Positions 60,695 to 64,000 of a stretch of 64,000 nt of DNA are shown here, piece after piece. Both the position numbers and the translations under genes were made by a program. The stretch lies in the NCBI GenBank assembly GCA_032622095.1, contig CP136063.1, positions 13,307,814-13,371,813 on the forward strand, in the 5' to 3' direction. Position 1 is the first letter of the stretch, and every line of letters starts with the position of its first letter. The notes under the pieces are model-generated. The model saw only the letters and a list, made by a program, of their open reading frames with translations, was not told the origin of the DNA and ran no database searches. The DNA comes from Siphonodentalium dalli (Eukaryota > Mollusca > Scaphopoda > Gadilida > Siphonodentaliidae).

Positions 60695-61225
60695 TCAACA
60701 CTGGAATTCACAGTAAGTCTTACAAGTTTGTGAAATACATGTTTTGGGTAATGTTTCTGATTCTTTACGTAAGGGCTCATAGTTTCTATGAATCCAATCA
60801 AATACGTTTCTATCATTTTTGAAGTAGTCACCATCAAAATTCATTTCAACTGATACTTTTATACCATATCCGCTTTTCAAGAAATGTAAAGCAAATATGC
60901 AGTAGATACCACATACGTTTGTACGGTGATGTTGAAACCGCCCAACGTTTATTTTACATTCGATCGAATTTCTTTGAATAAATGATTTGATATATTTATC
61001 AATAACTGGTATCCCAAACGAATCGAAATATGTTGCAATGTTCACATTGAAGAAAATTGGAACCCAGTGTTCTCCTGGCTTTTCTGACGTATGTGTATTT
61101 ACTATGTATGCTTTTACATGATGGGGTTTCTCGTGTGGTAACTGATCTTTTGCACACACTACACCATACAATGAACAGAGGTAGGATGATTTGTCTAGTA
61201 TATGCTGAAGTTCGCTAGTGTTCAT
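60695..61225 (-). CDS. PRO: Polinton adenain-like cysteine protease
   Basis: An intact 176-residue frame. The adenovirus-protease catalytic pattern is visible: H53-W54 in GEHWVPIFF, D68 in YFDSFG, Q98 in GRFQHH and the nucleophile C105 in NVCGIYC. The family (peptidase C5) cleaves capsid precursors in adenoviruses and is a hallmark of Polintons. Its ATG overlaps the stop of the preceding small frame (61,222-61,225, ATGA type). It is intact although the neighbouring capsid gene is broken. Confidence 0.85.
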   Translation of the reverse strand: MNTSELQHILDKSSYLCSLYGVVCAKDQLPHEKPHHVKAYIVNTHTSEKPGEHWVPIFFNVNIATYFDSFGIPVIDKYIKSFIQRNSIECKINVGRFQHHRTNVCGIYCIFALHFLKSGYGIKVSVEMNFDGDYFKNDRNVFDWIHRNYEPLRKESETLPKTCISQTCKTYCEFQC

Positions 61226-61458
61226 CTTCGTAGTATTTGTTTTATTTGTTCACACCACAAGTCAACAAAAACCGAATTAAATTGATTACAGATTGCACGA
61301 ACAACTTCCTTTATATCTTTCCAAAGTTTGAATGCCTCAAATTTCTCTTGTGGTGTAAATGATTCTATTTCTGAATACCATTGTTCCATAACTCGATAGA
61401 TGTTCAATTTAAGTAGTGCTATATCAATGAACATATCTACCCATTGTATAGGTGGCAT
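61222..61458 (-). CDS. Small Polinton protein between capsid and protease
   Basis: The 78-residue frame starts at ATG 61,458 (MPPIQWVDMFIDIALLKLNI) and ends overlapping the protease start. It is predicted to be mainly helical, with Trp at residues 6, 27, 46 and 68. I do not recognise it. Tight packing with the protease supports that it is or was a real gene; it may also be the tail of a longer, frameshifted one beginning at 61,654. Confidence 0.5.
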   Translation of the reverse strand: MPPIQWVDMFIDIALLKLNIYRVMEQWYSEIESFTPQEKFEAFKLWKDIKEVVRAICNQFNSVFVDLWCEQIKQILRR

Positions 61459-61495
61459 CCAAAGACAAAGTAAATGGCGTGTCTGACTTGGATGA

Positions 61496-61654
61496 TCAAT
61501 TGAGTGTCACTTCTTTTGAAATTTGATTTTGTATTTCATGAACGAAACATCTCTCGAAAGTTTTCCGAACTTTGTCAAGGATAGAAACAAATGGAATGAA
61601 ATCGAGTCCTCCAACTTCCAGTCTCAAATTTTCCTCCAAATGCAGTCCATCCAT
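61496..61654 (-). CDS. Tiny Polinton frame after the capsid gene
   Basis: The 52-residue frame starts at ATG 61,654 (MDGLHLEENLRLEVGGLDF), six bases after the capsid stop, and ends at 61,496. It has no recognised family. It could be the start of the protein now ending at 61,222, separated by a frameshift at about 61,480. Confidence 0.4.
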   Translation of the reverse strand: MDGLHLEENLRLEVGGLDFIPFVSILDKVRKTFERCFVHEIQNQISKEVTLN

Positions 61655-61659
61655 GCGTT

Positions 61660-62949
61660 TTAATAATCTGTTATTATTTCTCGCAAACTGTTGATTTCAA
61701 TTTGATTGTCGAACTCAGCATAAACTATCACTGAAGCTAGAGCTATTGCAAACTGAAGCTCTATCCTTATGTTACCGGTTTTTATTGGATGCAAATGTCC
61801 TTCCTCTGCTCCTTGGTCAGGTGTGAGGTCGTAACCCCAGAAACAATAACCATTCATGTATTTTTCGAGATTCAAACCAAAGGATTTGTTCTGTCCAAAC
61901 ATACCCGAAGACTGATACAGTGATAAATAAGATCTTAGGCACTGTTCTGATGCACAGTTTGGTTCAAATGGTCGGTTATGGATGGTGTGTCCGTCCTGAC
62001 TAACTTCAAGCTTTTTCAGATTGAAGTGTTGGAAATGGAATGGGTTCGTTTCAATATCGCCATTCATATCTTGGTTTCATACCAAGCCTATGAAAAGTCT
62101 CTTTGGCAATTTTCCTTGAAAAAGGTGATCTTCAATTTTGATCTAAGCCCTTTACCAATAGTGAATGTTTTTACTTCAACTCTTCTAATCGGTATTTTCA
62201 TATTTCTTTGTATTATTGTTTGGTTCAATTTATTTGCTACTACTGGCATTAGCGTAATTGTACGAACATTGAAAACTGCCGTTTCAAACACTAATTTTCC
62301 CTCGTCTTGACCAATTAAAGAGAATTTTTGATTCGCTCTATTGAGACGAATTATTATCTCAATTCCATTTGGTAAGTATTTTTCTTGTAGAAATATATCT
62401 GTGTGTAAACGACCACACAATTCTACTGTTTTGGTACCTGCTATGATTGTTTGGCGAGATTTCTATCCATCATTACGACCAGCTTTAGTGTTTTCGGTGA
62501 ACCGTTTAGCGGTGTCGGGATACCACATTTCTAGTGCGGCAAGTTGATTCTCTTTACATTCAGCAGAATAAGCCAAGATATTTTTCATGTAGGCTCGATA
62601 AGGATATGTATCTCCGCTCGCTGTTACACGTTTGTTATTTAGGTAAATATCGATACCACTGAACATGCTATGCAAAAAGATGTTAACAGGCGCAATTTCA
62701 GTAGCATCAACCAAGTTTGTTCCATCTGCTTTGTAGTTTTGAATTTCAGGTACAAATATGATTGATTCACATCTGTCCATTTTCAGTTTGAGGTGGAATT
62801 ACAAATTCTATCGGTTCAGAATTATTCAAAGAGCTAATCGGGTGATGTTCTATCCATTGTGATTCCAACATCGTTGTCATTGTTGGCGCAACATCAGAAG
62901 CATCTATCTCGGACTTGCTGCATTCGCATGATCCATTTTGCATCATCAT
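61660..62949 (-). pseudogene. MCP: Polinton double-jelly-roll major capsid protein (F54H12.2-like), frameshifted
   Basis: Four minus-strand frames (62,949-62,767; 62,780-62,463; 62,420-62,088; 62,067-61,660) form one gene broken by frameshifts near 62,770, 62,440 and 62,080. Family words appear in order: CECSKSEID and HHPISSLNNSEPIEFVIP at the N-terminus, VNIFLHSMFSGIDIYLNNK, YPYRAYMKN, GRLHTDIFLQEKYLPNG, PIRRVEVKTF, and GYDLTPD plus VYAEFDNQIEI at the C-terminus. In intact Polintons this protein (about 430-500 residues) builds the virus-like shell. This copy cannot make a whole protein without frame correction. Confidence 0.85.
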
Positions 62950-62951
62950 GA

Positions 62952-63209
62952 TTAATCAAATATATCGAGATATCGTTTTGATTTCTTTACGGGTGTTCTA
63001 ATGGACTTACGTCTAATTCGTTTGTGAGAAGAATGATTTTTCAAAGGTTGCGATGATCTATTTATGCATTTTGGTGTTGATATTTTGTTTATTGTTTCCC
63101 TTCCAAAAGATTTCAATGCTTCTTTACCTTGCTTCTTTCGGACTTTTACCACGATGAATGATATCTTCGACTGCAGCAAGTCCATGTTTGAATACTTGTT
63201 GTTTAGCAA
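62952..63209 (-). pseudogene. Polinton basic protein, C-terminal part (interrupted)
   Basis: An 85-codon frame rich in Lys/Arg (KVRKKQGKEALKSFGRETIN, HSSHKRIRRKSIRTPVKK) ends two bases before the capsid ATG. Position and composition fit the minor virion or core-type proteins found upstream of the Polinton capsid gene. Its start is uncertain because PIN-element copy C begins at 63,212, almost at its first codon; the original N-terminus is probably beyond the insertion. Confidence 0.5.
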
Positions 63210-63357
63210 TCTAGTCCAGCGGCCAAGTGTCGAATTTTGGCCTGACCCAAATTTCTCTGTTATAGTTTGTTTCTTTGCTGATTATTCATGGGGATGGTCT
63301 CTGTAACGTTTTCTAGGGTGATGTGGACCCCTCACCATTGAGCAATTTGAGAAATTT

Positions 63358-63530
63358 AAGATGGCGTCCAAGATGGCTGCCAAAATATGCTAGTTTTAGT
63401 TTGAAGCTGATATTTTCTTTCCAAATAACAATACGGTTGCTATTTGGTCCCTAAACATAACCTAATATATTACCTGAGTGCCAATATGGAATGTCGGTGT
63501 CACGAATAAAGAATGGCTTCCAAAATGGCC
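63358..63530 (+). promoter_or_regulatory. YY1-like doublet of PIN-element copy C
   Basis: AAGATGGCGTCCAAGATGGC at about 63,358-63,377 and CCAAAATGGCCGCC near 63,517-63,530 match copy A positions relative to the 5' end. Confidence 0.5.
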
Positions 63531-63727
63531 GCCAAATATGTGAAAATATAAAAAATATATAACGATATGCTAAAATAACTGAGTTTGGAGCTGCAATGAT
63601 GTGGCTCAATTGGTTATTTTGCATGTGGTTGCCCATGTATATTAAACTATGGAGTGTTATGTCATTAACACATCATTATGTTATTGTATATGTCACACTT
63701 GTTTTGAATGCGATTAAGTTGTTTCAG

Positions 63728-63850
63728 GTGAGATTTTTCTCGGCAATCACATTCGTGTCACATATTATACTCTTGGTTGATGACTGAATTACTAATTGAT
63801 TGATATATATATTTCGGAGTTTGTATATGAATTAATGTCTTTCCTTTCAG
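63728..63850 (+). other. Predicted 5'UTR intron of PIN-element copy C
   Basis: CAG|GTGAGATTTTTCTC is the donor and CTTTCCTTTCAG| the acceptor. The length is 123 bases, as in copy A. Confidence 0.6.
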
Positions 63851-63874
63851 TTTCAGACTCATGTCAGATGAACT

Positions 63875-64000
63875 ATGACGGAAGAGTGCATTTTTAAATT
63901 TCGGTATGGCGACAGGTGTATTTCGACTGACCTATATTCGGTTAATGCAAATATAAGTAGGATTCTGACTATTATTAATGCAAGTAAAGTTTATGACGAT
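63875..64000 (+). CDS. PIN-element copy C protein, first 42 residues
   Basis: MTEECIFKFRYGDRCISTDL is identical to copy A, and LTIINASKVYDD closes the window. Four differences from copy A fall in residues 21-31 (for example YSVNANIS versus CSFNANTS). The frame is open to the window end. Because A and C are so close, C may be a recent and possibly intact copy. Confidence 0.7.
   Translation, partial: MTEECIFKFRYGDRCISTDLYSVNANISRILTIINASKVYDD

Larger units (their letters stand above)
60695..63209 (-). mobile_element. Polinton/Maverick segment: structural gene block
   Basis: In transcription order (right to left) it holds a basic protein, the major capsid protein, two small frames and the adenain-like protease, closely packed with 2- to 4-base spacing as in virus-like elements. 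Polymerase B, integrase, ATPase and terminal repeats are not in the window. At 63,212 the sequence switches to PIN-element copy C, so the upstream part is displaced or lost. Confidence 0.8.
63212..64000 (+). mobile_element. PIN-element copy C, 5' part (runs off the window)
   Basis: It starts TAGTCCAGCGGCCAAGTGTC and follows copy A closely for the 663 bases to its ATG, including the terminal hairpin, the YY1-like doublet and the intron. It lies next to a Polinton gene with no sequence in common with copy A's flank, so 63,212 is the element boundary. The remainder lies outside the window. Confidence 0.8.

Overview
This is eukaryotic DNA: intron-like splice signals, C2H2 zinc-finger arrays, LTR and non-LTR retrotransposons and a Polinton, with no bacterial operon structure. 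The AT-rich background, frequent ACATGTAC-type words, CGTCCGTCCG tracts and the hairpin repeat near 12,740 fit a mollusc, probably a bivalve. That assignment is an inference from sequence style only. No intact host housekeeping gene is visible; the window is repeat-rich accessory DNA.

Region by region: 1-14,470 is mostly unrecognised non-coding DNA with several repeats: a hairpin array at 6.5 kb, an inverted pair at 7.8 and 11.8 kb, and a fragment of the main element at 12.2 kb. From 14.5 to 18.2 kb there is a promoter-like NF-Y/NRF1 cluster followed by what looks like an eroded multi-exon gene. From 15.6 to 20.7 kb there are satellite-like blocks, and a Helitron-like 3' end abuts 21,313.

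The most interesting component is a multi-copy element that I call the PIN-element. Copy A (21,310-26,345, minus), copy B (34,303-51,513, plus, split by other insertions), copy C (63,212-window end, plus) and fragment D (12,211-12,570, plus) share a 5' terminus. A and C also share a YY1-like doublet and a 123-bp 5'UTR intron. The element encodes a roughly 1,400-residue protein: a Cys-rich N-terminus, a large conserved core, acidic motifs like those of FEN1/XPG-type PIN nucleases, and a C-terminal CXC-like Cys cluster. I recognise the protein type only as an uncharacterised multi-copy family of invertebrates.

Copies A and B flank a zinc-finger cluster (26.7-34.3 kb). It holds a C2H2 array split by a foldback MITE, a minisatellite grown out of a finger linker, TTAA-flanked MITEs and an 80-bp finger-derived array with a 1.1-kb tandem duplication. 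Copy B is cut by a non-autonomous BEL/Pao-like element (36,613-40,722), by a young, apparently complete Ty3/gypsy element with identical LTRs (41,015-51,267), and by a LINE fragment (51,514-53,457).

The right end has a second finger-derived array (54.7-55.3 kb), a minus-strand C2H2 array (56.2-56.8 kb), more MITEs and a Polinton segment (60,695-63,209, minus). The Polinton has an intact adenain-like protease and a frameshifted major capsid gene, and PIN-element copy C abuts its upstream gene. Nothing here forms a host pathway; the window records successive insertions, duplications and decay.
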